A stretch of 6,113 bases of DNA from Bacteroidaceae bacterium (GTDB taxonomy: Bacteria > Bacteroidota > Bacteroidia > Bacteroidales > Bacteroidaceae): NCBI GenBank assembly GCA_017472905.1, contig JAFUNW010000158.1, forward strand, positions 1-6,113, given 5' to 3'. Both the position numbers and the translations under genes were made by a program. Below, piece after piece: positions 1 to 5,142 of this stretch (position 1 is its first letter; each line of letters starts with the position of its first letter). The notes beneath the pieces are model-generated. The model saw only the letters and a program-made list of their open reading frames with translations. It searched no databases and was not told the origin of the DNA.

Positions 1-10
1 CAATGCAAAT

Positions 11-84
11 TCTTCCTTAGCTCAGTCGGTTAGAGCATCTGACTGTTAATCAGAGGGTCCTTGGTTCAAGTCCAAGAGGAAGAG
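11..84 (+). tRNA. tRNA-Asn, anticodon GTT
   Basis: The full cloverleaf can be drawn. The acceptor stem is TCTTCCT (11-17) with AGGAAGA (77-83). The D arm is GCTC/GAGC. The anticodon stem is TCTGA (38-42) with TCAGA (50-54) around the loop CTGTTAA, so the anticodon GTT is at 45-47 and reads Asn codons AAC/AAU. The T arm is CTTGG (60-64), TTCAAGT, CCAAG (72-76). Base 84 is a G discriminator, as expected for Asn. The following bases are CA rather than CCA, so the 3' CCA end is added after transcription. Its promoter lies outside the window. No integrase gene or repeated tRNA 3' end follows, so nothing suggests use as an attachment site here. Confidence 0.97.
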
Positions 85-85
85 C

Positions 86-115
86 AAAAAGGTTCGCAAT
101 TGCGAACCTTTTTTT
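86..115. terminator. Two-way Rho-independent terminator between tRNA-Asn and glsA
   Basis: An 18-base perfect palindrome (91-108, GGTTCGCAA/TTGCGAACC) is flanked by five A residues on the left (86-90) and seven T residues on the right (109-115). On the plus strand it ends the tRNA transcript. On the minus strand, where the A run becomes a T run, it can end the glsA transcript, whose stop codon lies about 20 bases away. The two genes converge on it. Confidence 0.88.
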
Positions 116-137
116 ATTATATCTTTCTATACCATCA

Positions 138-1058
138 TCAGAATATAGATTCTTCCGTTTCAGTTGTAAGCAACTCCAAGGCCTTGATTCCCATAACCGA
201 ATTGCCCTTGCTGTTCAATCGAGGACTCCAGACAGCAACCGAATATTGCAACGGATAGATGGCAACAATGCCTCCTCCTACCCCACTCTTTCCCGGAAGC
301 CCCACTAAATAAGAGAACTCACCCGCTTCATCATAAAAGCCACAGACCTGCATAATTGCATTGATTCGCTTCACCTGCGAAGAAGTCAGCTTCACACCGG
401 CATAATTGAACTTCTTACGATGATTAGCAAAAGCCAGAAATGCAAGGGACAGTTCCCGACAACTCATTTCTACAGAACACATCAGAAAATAAAACCGCAA
501 TACCCGTTCTATATCATTCTCTATAGTACCGTGATACTTCAACAAATTTGCAATGGCAGCATTCAAATATCCTTTCTCACGTTCCGACAAAGCCACCTCC
601 TCATTATAATCAATCGTGTCATTCCCCGAAACCGACCGAACAAAAGCCAGAAAATCTTCTTCCGGATGCTCCAGATGGCTCACGAGAATATCTGTCATGA
701 CAATCGCCCCCGCATTGATAAACGGATTACGAGGGATACCCTTTTCAACCTCCAACTGAATCAACGAATTAAAAGCCGTACCCGAGGGTTCTTTCCCCAC
801 TCTTTTCCAAAGGTCATTCCCCTTTAAAGAAAGACACATCGCCAAAGCAAACACCTTAGATATACTCTGAATCGAGAAACGGACATCCGACTGCTCTATG
901 GAATATATTTCTCCATAGATAGTATGAATACACATCCCGAACTGATCGGGATTCACTTTTGCCAAAGCCGGGATGTAATCCGCCTGCTTACCTTGCTTGG
1001 CATAAGGCTGAATCGCCTGGTAAATTTTCTCAAGTATCTGCTGATAATCCATAAACAT
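138..1058 (-). CDS. glsA: Glutaminase (L-glutamine amidohydrolase), serine-dependent GlsA family
   Basis: Predicted cytosolic enzyme that hydrolyses L-glutamine to L-glutamate and ammonia. The 306-residue product has the features of the beta-lactamase-fold glutaminases: the catalytic S-x-x-K motif at S65-I-S-K68, GKEPSGTAFNS (about 88-98), PRNPFINAGAI (about 109-119, with the substrate-contacting Asn115) and KSGVGGGI (257-264). The length is normal for the family, about 300-310 residues. Two starts are possible: ATG at 1058 (MFMDYQQ) or ATG at 1052 (MDYQQ). Neither has a clear ribosome-binding site, which is usual in Bacteroides. The gene is divergent from fucO and converges on the tRNA-Asn terminator. 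No signal peptide or truncation is seen. In other bacteria this family is linked to nitrogen supply and acid resistance; the sequence here does not show which applies. Confidence 0.95.
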   Translation of the reverse strand: MFMDYQQILEKIYQAIQPYAKQGKQADYIPALAKVNPDQFGMCIHTIYGEIYSIEQSDVRFSIQSISKVFALAMCLSLKGNDLWKRVGKEPSGTAFNSLIQLEVEKGIPRNPFINAGAIVMTDILVSHLEHPEEDFLAFVRSVSGNDTIDYNEEVALSEREKGYLNAAIANLLKYHGTIENDIERVLRFYFLMCSVEMSCRELSLAFLAFANHRKKFNYAGVKLTSSQVKRINAIMQVCGFYDEAGEFSYLVGLPGKSGVGGGIVAIYPLQYSVAVWSPRLNSKGNSVMGIKALELLTTETEESIF

Positions 1059-1073
1059 AAATTCATTTATTCA

Positions 1074-1081
1074 CAAAAATA
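1074..1081 (-). promoter_or_regulatory. Putative glsA promoter, Bacteroidetes -7 box
   Basis: Read on the minus strand, 1081-1074 is TATTTTTG, an exact match to the Bacteroides -7 consensus TAnnTTTG. It lies 15 bases before the upstream glsA ATG, which would give a very short leader. No good TTTG -33 box stands at the expected spacing. The call therefore rests on the -7 box and on position. Confidence 0.45.
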
Positions 1082-1085
1082 ATAT

Positions 1086-1093
1086 TATATTTG
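1086..1093 (+). promoter_or_regulatory. Putative fucO promoter, Bacteroidetes -7 box
   Basis: TATATTTG matches the Bacteroides -7 consensus TAnnTTTG exactly and lies 33 bases before the chosen fucO ATG. The -33 region (about 1063-1069) is only TTTA-like. The box overlaps the TTG at 1091, which argues against that upstream TTG being the real start of fucO. The same word followed by GC also stands in front of the kinase gene (4662-4655, minus strand). Confidence 0.6.
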
Positions 1094-1126
1094 CGAATAG
1101 TCATATTAACCTTAAATTTTTACACT

Positions 1127-2281
1127 ATGTATAGAATGATTTTGAACGAAACCTCCTATTTTGGTGCAGGTTGTCGTGAAAGCATTGCTACCGAAGCAAT
1201 GCGTAGAGGATTCAAGAAAGCATTTTTCGTTACAGACAAAGACTTGATCCGTTTCAAGGTTGCAGACAAAATAATTGAAGTGTTCGAAAAGAACAACATC
1301 CCTTATGAAATATACAGCGACGTCAAAGCCAATCCAACCATTGCCAACGTACAAAATGGGGTAGCAGCTTTCACTGCATCGGGCGCCGACTTTATCGTGG
1401 CCTTGGGTGGTGGTTCGGCCATCGATACAGCCAAGGGCATCGGTATTGTCTTCAACAATCCGGAATTTGCCGATGTTAAATCATTGGAAGGTGTAGCCGA
1501 TACGAAGAAGAAAGCCGTGCCTACTTTTGCGCTTCCAACTACCGCCGGTACAGCCGCCGAAGTGACTATCAACTATGTCATCATCGACGAAGATGCCAAG
1601 AAGAAGATGGTATGCGTTGACCCGAACGACATCCCGGCAGTGGCTATCGTTGACCCGGAACTAATGTACTCTATGCCGAAAGGCTTGACTGCAGCTACCG
1701 GTATGGACGCATTGACTCACGCCATCGAAAGCTACATTACTCCAGGCGCATGGGTAATGTCGGATATGCTCGAACTGAAAGCCATTGAAATGATTGCAGC
1801 GAACTTGAAGGCAGCTGTAGACAACGGTAGCGATCCTGTAGCTCGCGAAGCAATGTCGCAAGCTCAATATATTGCCGGTATGGGCTTCAGCAATGTAGGT
1901 CTGGGCATTGTTCACTCTATGGCTCACCCGCTCGGTGCCCACTACGACACTCCTCACGGTGTAGCCAATGCGTTGTTGCTTCCATACGTTATGGAATACA
2001 ATGCTGATTCTCCGGCCGCTCCGAAGTATATCCACATCGCCAAAGCTATGGGTGTCAATACAGACGGCATGACCGAAGCCGAAGGTGTAAAGGCTGCCGT
2101 AGAAGCCGTAAAACAACTTTCTCTCAGCATCGGCATCCCTCAGAAGCTGAACGAAATCGGTGTCCGCAAGGAAGACTTGCACACACTGGCAGTCGATGCA
2201 TTCAACGATGTCTGTACAGGTGGCAACCCACGTCCAACTTCCATCGAAGACATCGAAGCACTTTACAACTTGGCTTATTAA
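1127..2281 (+). CDS. fucO: Lactaldehyde reductase (iron-dependent group III alcohol dehydrogenase)
   Basis: Predicted cytosolic NAD(H)-dependent reductase that turns L-lactaldehyde, a product of L-fucose and L-rhamnose breakdown, into L-1,2-propanediol. From the ATG at 1127 the product is 384 residues, matching FucO (about 382-384). The frame stays open upstream to a TTG at 1091, but that codon lies inside the promoter box and would add 12 unsupported residues. The N-terminal Rossmann-like domain has LGGGSAID (93-100), followed by the nucleotide-contacting PTTAGTAAEV (137-146). The iron ligands are all present: D194 and H198 in GMDALTHAIE, H263 in IVHSMAH, and H277 in DTPHGVANALLLP. The gene stands alone, without the fucI/fucK/fucA cluster, and is followed by a strong terminator. 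A broader 1,2-diol dehydrogenase role is possible, but the FucO match is close throughout. Confidence 0.93.
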   Translation: MYRMILNETSYFGAGCRESIATEAMRRGFKKAFFVTDKDLIRFKVADKIIEVFEKNNIPYEIYSDVKANPTIANVQNGVAAFTASGADFIVALGGGSAIDTAKGIGIVFNNPEFADVKSLEGVADTKKKAVPTFALPTTAGTAAEVTINYVIIDEDAKKKMVCVDPNDIPAVAIVDPELMYSMPKGLTAATGMDALTHAIESYITPGAWVMSDMLELKAIEMIAANLKAAVDNGSDPVAREAMSQAQYIAGMGFSNVGLGIVHSMAHPLGAHYDTPHGVANALLLPYVMEYNADSPAAPKYIHIAKAMGVNTDGMTEAEGVKAAVEAVKQLSLSIGIPQKLNEIGVRKEDLHTLAVDAFNDVCTGGNPRPTSIEDIEALYNLAY

Positions 2282-2298
2282 TCTAATTTATCCTAAGT

Positions 2299-2335
2299 AT
2301 CCCGTCCTTTCACATCGGAAGGGCGGGATTTTATT
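2299..2335 (+). terminator. Rho-independent terminator of fucO
   Basis: A 13-bp stem (2299-2311 with 2317-2329, including two G-T pairs) closes a five-base loop and is followed by a T-rich run. It starts 17 bases after the fucO stop codon and marks the end of a one-gene transcript. Confidence 0.88.
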
Positions 2336-2477
2336 GTCCCGTTCTTTCCGAACACACCGGCCGATCCGAGCAGTTTCATCCCTTTTCGTCCCGCATCCAA
2401 TCAATCATACACATCTAGCATCGTATTGATTTCTAATCATTTACAGATAAATTCAAAGCAAAAAAAGAGCATTTTCT
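2336..2477. other. Spacer with no recognisable feature
   Basis: This stretch between the fucO terminator and the inverted-repeat element has no open frame with gene-like features, no promoter of the TAnnTTTG type that leads to a gene, and no strong hairpin. The open frame overlapping the fucO 3' end is an out-of-frame shadow. Confidence 0.5.
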
Positions 2478-2520
2478 GGGTCAAGGGTCACTAGGGTCAC
2501 CAGGCGCCTGTTTTTGACCC
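2478..2520 (+). repeat. Left 43-bp inverted repeat made of GGGTCA hexamers
   Basis: Three direct GGGTCA copies (2478-2483, 2485-2490, 2494-2499), spaced by one and three bases, are followed by the palindrome CAGGCGCCTG (2501-2510) and by an inverted copy ending in TTGACCC (2514-2520). The outer GGGTCAA and TTGACCC can pair, so the single-stranded arm could fold with the central palindrome as an inner hairpin. Confidence 0.85.
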
Positions 2521-2758
2521 CTAATTATACAGATATAAACAAGATTACTCGTCCGGAAATGTCTTCTTGAAAACTTAAACTCTGACGAATACACCTTCCA
2601 AAATCAAGTAAGGACGCAAGCAGAACCTCCAGTTTCGCCGGTCGGAAAATGATTCTACCCCTGAAGAAGGGGGAATACAACAGACAACCAACTAGCTGTT
2701 TTTCAATGAAATACAAAATCATCACCACCCTATACAAAGAATAATAATCAGAAAAAGA

Positions 2759-2801
2759 GGGTCACAAACAGGCGCCAGGTGACCCTAGTGACCCCTGACC
2801 C
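2759..2801 (-). repeat. Right 43-bp inverted repeat, partner of the left copy
   Basis: Reverse complement of the left repeat with three differences. Inverted GGGTCA hexamers (seen as TGACCC on the plus strand) stand at 2780-2785, 2789-2794 and 2796-2801, and an opposing GGGTCA is at 2759-2764. The central palindrome is interrupted by one change (CAGGCGCCAG at 2769-2778), so this copy is less symmetrical than the left one. Confidence 0.85.
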
Positions 2802-2814
2802 TTAAACCTCCGGC

Positions 2815-2898
2815 CAATCAAAAGAAGAATTTGATCAGTCAAAAGAAAAATTTGGCCATTCAAAAGAAAAATCCGACCATTCAAAAAACCAGCCAATG
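2815..2898. repeat. 21-bp tandem repeat, about 3.5 copies
   Basis: Units at 2815-2835, 2836-2856 and 2857-2877 share the core TCAAAAGAA(A/G)AAT; a degenerate fourth unit starts at 2878. The period is a multiple of three, and one plus-strand frame reads a seven-residue Ser-Lys-Glu repeat. That frame has a TAA at 2803-2805 and no start codon before the repeat, so it is probably not translated. It begins 14 bases beyond the inverted-repeat element. Confidence 0.75.
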
Positions 2899-2969
2899 TC
2901 CGACTATCGCAGAAAGCCTCACTAAAAAAGGCAACACACCGGAGTAGGCAAAAAAGTGCAGACGGCGAA

Positions 2970-3066
2970 TTTTTTTCGGACAGAGTCCTCAACAACTCGT
3001 CTTTGTTTCGTTTCTTTTGTTCGGGCAAAAGAAATGACGTGTTGTTGAGGACTTGTCCGAAAAAAA
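2970..3066. repeat. Long imperfect inverted repeat (97-nt hairpin)
   Basis: Seven T residues plus CGGACA and then AGTCCTCAACAAC on the left (2970-2996) are mirrored by GTTGTTGAGGACT, TGTCCG and seven A residues on the right (3040-3066), with one bulged base. GTC (2999-3001) pairs with GAC (3036-3038) across a one-base mismatch on each side. Inside it a second stem, TTTCTTTTG (3011-3019) with CAAAAGAAA (3026-3034), has a six-base loop. The T run precedes and the A run follows the stem on either strand, so it is not an ordinary intrinsic terminator. It lies in a region without genes. A structured RNA or a repeated intergenic element is possible, but the sequence alone does not decide. Confidence 0.75.
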
Positions 3067-3070
3067 GCCC

Positions 3071-3155
3071 TCGCGGCTTGAGCGAGAGCGAAGCGACAAG
3101 CCCTTGCGACGCCTGAGCAACAGCAAAGCGCTAAAGCCCAGCGGCAATTGAGCAA
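3071..3155. repeat. Decaying G+C-rich tandem repeats
   Basis: Unit 1 (3071-3103) and unit 2 (3104-3139) share the order GCG, (T/C)TGAGC, AGC(G/A)AAGCG and AAGCCC. A third partial copy (3140-3155) keeps GCGGC and TTGAGCAA. Unit 1 can also fold through GGCTTG (3075-3080) and CAAGCC (3097-3102). The run follows the long hairpin almost directly and is clearly richer in G+C than its surroundings. No gene is apparent. Confidence 0.5.
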
Positions 3156-3231
3156 ATAAATGATCATCCCCACTGCCTCGGCTGAATTCGGAAGCGGTAG
3201 GAATGAAAGAAAAAGAAAGAAGACTTATAGC

Positions 3232-3546
3232 TTAGAGTAAAGCTGCATATTTGCGAATTTGGGCCAAGCGTTCCATCAAAGTCTTATCTTTACTTGCTAC
3301 ATACATGTTGTACTTCAACTGCAAGCGCATCAATGAGTCTGCCGGTACATCCAGTGCCGCTTCGAACATCATGGCAGTAGCTGTTGTCAACACCCGACGT
3401 CCGTTCAAAATGTCATTCAGAATCTTATATGAAATACCCATTTGCTCTGCCAACTGCTTTTGTGAAATCTTACGATATTCTATTTCATCCTTCAATACTT
3501 CTCCCGGATGTGTAGGAGTGTATCCTTGTCTTATCATATTTGCCAT
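3232..3546 (-). CDS. higA: HigA-family antitoxin, XRE-type helix-turn-helix protein
   Basis: The 104-residue product is a typical HigA antitoxin: the family signature HPGEVLKDEIE (13-23), a helix-turn-helix at about residues 28-51 (SQKQLAEQMGIS, then KILNDILNGRR), and a helical C-terminus ending in RLAQIRKYAALL. In this family the protein binds and neutralises the HigB mRNA interferase and represses its own operon. The ATG at 3546 gives MANMIRQ; the second Met at residue 4 is an alternative start. It lies nine bases after the higB stop codon, the usual toxin-first order of higBA. Length and motifs look complete, in contrast to the damaged toxin. No clear terminator follows. Without a full toxin it may act as an orphan regulator, an inference. 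Confidence 0.9.
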   Translation of the reverse strand: MANMIRQGYTPTHPGEVLKDEIEYRKISQKQLAEQMGISYKILNDILNGRRVLTTATAMMFEAALDVPADSLMRLQLKYNMYVASKDKTLMERLAQIRKYAALL

Positions 3547-3555
3547 ACTTAAACT

Positions 3556-3819
3556 TCATTTATAATGGTTGGACAATTCAATAACATTACACACTGTTAT
3601 AACAATCTCGGACATCACTTGGGTTGTCTTGAATTCTATTCGATACTGATCGTTCACTCTAACCGATTCCAATCCGGCCTTGTCTCCTACCAGAACTTCA
3701 TAATTCAAGGAATGATAGCGGTATAAATCTTCAACTCTTCCCACAGATTCAAGCAAATCTATTGTTTTGCGATATTTTGCTATAATGTGTGGCTGATACC
3801 GATGCTTTTGAAATGCAAA
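3556..3819 (-). pseudogene. higB: 5'-truncated higB-type toxin gene (RelE/HigB mRNA interferase)
   Basis: The frame from 3819 to the stop at 3556 encodes about 87 residues that look like HigB from the KHRYQPHIIAKY segment to the end. Kept are SLNYEVLVGDK, the strand RVNDQYRIEF with the conserved Arg, and the terminal LSNHYK. The usual 105-or-so residue protein has about 20 more N-terminal residues, including the first beta strand. The frame is closed upstream by the TAA at 3822-3820, which is also the kinase stop codon. No ATG or GTG lies in the open part; only a TTG at 3756 could give a 66-residue product lacking yet more. A different frame just upstream reads SYENNLHFK, which could be the lost N-terminal part after a one-base deletion near 3806-3809. 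Either way the toxin is probably inactive. higA follows after nine bases. Confidence 0.75.
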
Positions 3820-4626
3820 TTATTTTCGTATGAATTTAACAATACAATCTATGCAGATTGGTGTATTGGAAACTGTATCAATGAAAACATTGGCTGGATG
3901 CATATCTTCCAGACAAAGACGATCTCCTATATAATTTATACCTTGCCCATCATAATTGTCTCTGAATCCTTTTGCAGCAACCATTTCATCTATTTCTTGT
4001 TTGGTTGCCAGCCGTCCGCACCCGATGTAAGGTTGAGTGAGGATTGCACGGAACAAGCCATGAGGGTCGCGTGTAAAACCAATCACATTCATTGGGGTCT
4101 CGGGGAAAAGTGTATTATGCAAGACGATAGATTCCAAGGCTCTACCTAATGTAGCATAGATGGATGTACGGATTTTAATTACTGAAGTGTCACCCTCTTT
4201 ATAATACACCTTTGCTTCAGCACCTTCGGCAATCATTGTGCCGTATTCGGATTCAATATCCTGCTCTGCATGGGGAAACCAGCATCCTTTGGATTCTGCC
4301 CATTGCTGAACCATTTTTTCCTGCAAAGCGTCTATTTCCCAGTTTGCTGGGCTTGCTTTGCCTGTTGCAACATCTGAACTTGCTTCAAGGCTTGTTCTCG
4401 CGTAGTGGCATACGATGTACGCCCCGATGAGCACCTCACCTGCAAGGCAGAGGCCTGCATGCTCCGGTTGATTGAATTGAGTAAGATTTGTTTTTCCATT
4501 GAGTATGTTATATATATAGTTATCCATCAAATGAAGCGTATGTTCCGAGAAATCCGAGCTATAGATTGATTGGAAGATTGGTTCCAACTCCTTCGGCATA
4601 TCGTCGCTCATAGATTGTTTCATCAT
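3820..4626 (-). CDS. Protein-kinase-like protein, resembling the polyvalent-protein kinase family
   Basis: 268 residues. The first 120 or so are mainly helical and unrecognised. Residues 130-268 look like a minimal protein-kinase fold: a glycine-loop-like AEGAEAKVYY (133-142), a candidate ATP lysine K151 in VIKI, a candidate helix-C Glu165 in RALESIVLHN, the hinge-like LTQPYI (196-201), a catalytic-loop motif EDMHPANVF with D241, H243 and N246 (compare D-x-H-x-x-N of aminoglycoside-type kinases), and Asp260 in ICIDC at the DFG position. All key residues are present, so activity is plausible; the substrate is unknown. Similar domains occur in phage and conjugative-element polyvalent proteins and hypothetical proteins of Bacteroides. 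ATG at 4626 is followed at once by a second ATG. The stop codon abuts the higB remnant in the same frame, and higA lies downstream. HipA-like toxin or phage-derived roles are possible. Confidence 0.65.
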   Translation of the reverse strand: MMKQSMSDDMPKELEPIFQSIYSSDFSEHTLHLMDNYIYNILNGKTNLTQFNQPEHAGLCLAGEVLIGAYIVCHYARTSLEASSDVATGKASPANWEIDALQEKMVQQWAESKGCWFPHAEQDIESEYGTMIAEGAEAKVYYKEGDTSVIKIRTSIYATLGRALESIVLHNTLFPETPMNVIGFTRDPHGLFRAILTQPYIGCGRLATKQEIDEMVAAKGFRDNYDGQGINYIGDRLCLEDMHPANVFIDTVSNTPICIDCIVKFIRK

Positions 4627-4654
4627 ATTTCAAACTATTTAGTTATACTTATTG

Positions 4655-4662
4655 CAAATATA
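4655..4662 (-). promoter_or_regulatory. Putative promoter of the kinase-higB-higA cluster
   Basis: Read on the minus strand, 4662-4655 is TATATTTG, an exact match to the Bacteroides -7 consensus, about 28 bases before the kinase ATG. A TTGG lies 20 bases upstream of it as a possible weak -33 box. No equally good promoter is seen between the kinase and higA; only a shorter TAATTTG (3822-3816) occurs at the kinase stop codon. The three genes are therefore likely to share this transcript. Confidence 0.6.
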
Positions 4663-4749
4663 AGCATAATTATCCGAACTTACCAATCTGTATTCACGGA
4701 ATTTTCTTCCATTTTCAGTTATTTCAGTAATTTCATTCTCACGCAATTC

Positions 4750-4794
4750 TCATTCTGAGGAGCTTTAGCGAAAACAAAGCCTTAAGAGGAATGA
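4750..4794. repeat. Imperfect hairpin with CATTCTGAG repeat motif
   Basis: TCATTC (4750-4755) pairs with GAATGA (4789-4794), and AGCTTT pairs with AAAGC-T further in. The left arm carries CATTCTGAGGAGCTTTAGCGAA, close to the TCATTCTGAGCG...AGCGAAGAAT type of intergenic repeat that I recall from many bacterial genomes. A related sequence lies inverted at 4891-4921. Confidence 0.4.
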
Positions 4795-4890
4795 CAAGAT
4801 TATTTCCGTGCCAAGTAAATGAAATTCAGCGTCTTGAACAACGGAATAGTAGAATCTCGACGCATGGCGTACTCGGAAAATGGATGCTGC

Positions 4891-4921
4891 GAAGACTCTT
4901 CGCTATCGCTCTGAGTGACAA
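4891..4921 (-). repeat. Inverted partner of the CATTCTGAG-type repeat
   Basis: On the minus strand this reads TGTCACTCAGAGCG followed by ATAGCGAAGAGTC, similar to the motif at 4750-4771. Between them, AGAATCTCGACGCATGG (4851-4867) fits the same repeat family by memory. The set looks like one decayed intergenic element of about 170 bp. Confidence 0.35.
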
Positions 4922-4990
4922 GAGTGTTGTGCTAACCTTTTTCTCTTTTCTTATAGTATCACTTGTTCGAATCCAGACCAATCTTCCCCC

Positions 4991-5035
4991 CTTGACGAAT
5001 GAAAGAAAACTCCTTGACGAACAGAAGAAAACATC
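4991..5035. repeat. Short direct duplication of 22-23 bp
   Basis: CTTGACGAATGAAAGAAAAC (4991-5010) is followed immediately by CTTGACGAACAGAAGAAAAC (5013-5032), two near-identical copies. No function is visible. It lies about 60 bases beyond the terminator of the minus-strand repeat-protein gene. Confidence 0.6.
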
Positions 5036-5095
5036 AAGAAGTTTTTTTATTTTCTCTTGGAGAGTTTCATACCCATCCAATGGTTATACCCATAC

Positions 5096-5134
5096 AAAAA
5101 AATCCCGACAGCAACGGGAGGAGTGCTGTCGGGA
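5096..5134 (-). terminator. Rho-independent terminator of the coiled-coil/LRR protein gene
   Basis: On the minus strand a perfect 11-bp stem, TCCCGACAGCA with TGCTGTCGGGA (5124-5134 and 5103-5113), closes a 10-base loop and is followed by seven T residues (5102-5096). It starts eight bases after the stop codon at 5143-5145. Confidence 0.9.
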
Positions 5135-5142
5135 ATAAAGGT

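Larger units (their letters stand above)
2478..2801. mobile_element. Candidate MITE-like or REP-like element with 43-bp terminal inverted repeats
   Basis: Two 43-bp sequences in inverted orientation (2478-2520 and 2759-2801) agree at 40 of 43 positions and enclose 238 bp of A/T-rich DNA, making a 324-bp unit. No transposase or other recognisable protein is encoded inside. A 70-codon minus-strand frame (2525-2737) lies within it, but its product resembles nothing I know. I see no clear target-site duplication: the left flank ends in TTTTCT and the right flank starts with TTAAAC. It could be a non-autonomous mobile element, the scar of a larger one, or a pair of protein-binding repeat clusters. 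The repeat itself is certain; the mobile-element reading is inference. Confidence 0.55.
4663..5095. other. Gene-free stretch between the kinase promoter and the repeat-protein terminator
   Basis: Several overlapping open frames cross this region on both strands, but none has a recognisable product, a good start context or gene-like composition. What can be seen is a hairpin (4750-4794), a related inverted sequence (4891-4921) and a short direct duplication (4991-5035), listed separately. Confidence 0.55.

Noticed and set aside
11..137. tRNA-Asn as an integration site of a mobile element
   Set aside because: The tRNA is intact and followed at once by a terminator and a core gene; no integrase and no repeated tRNA 3' end is seen in the window.
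1091..1126. Upstream TTG start extending FucO by 12 residues
   Set aside because: The TTG overlaps an exact -7 promoter box, and the 384-residue form from the ATG at 1127 matches the family length and N-terminus.
2525..2737. 70-residue minus-strand open frame inside the inverted-repeat element
   Set aside because: No recognisable motif, no gene-like features and no promoter or terminator that fits; kept only as a remark in the element entry.
2815..2898. CRISPR array
   Set aside because: The units are contiguous 21-mers with no unique spacers between them, and no cas gene is present.
2970..3066. Long hairpin as an intrinsic terminator
   Set aside because: On both strands the T run precedes the stem and an A run follows it, the wrong order for termination.
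2762..3173. Two overlapping minus-strand frames (88 and 83 residues) across the repeats
   Set aside because: Their sequences are translations of the tandem repeats and the long hairpin, with low-complexity stretches. Frames of this kind are often called hypothetical proteins, but I see no sign of selection for protein.
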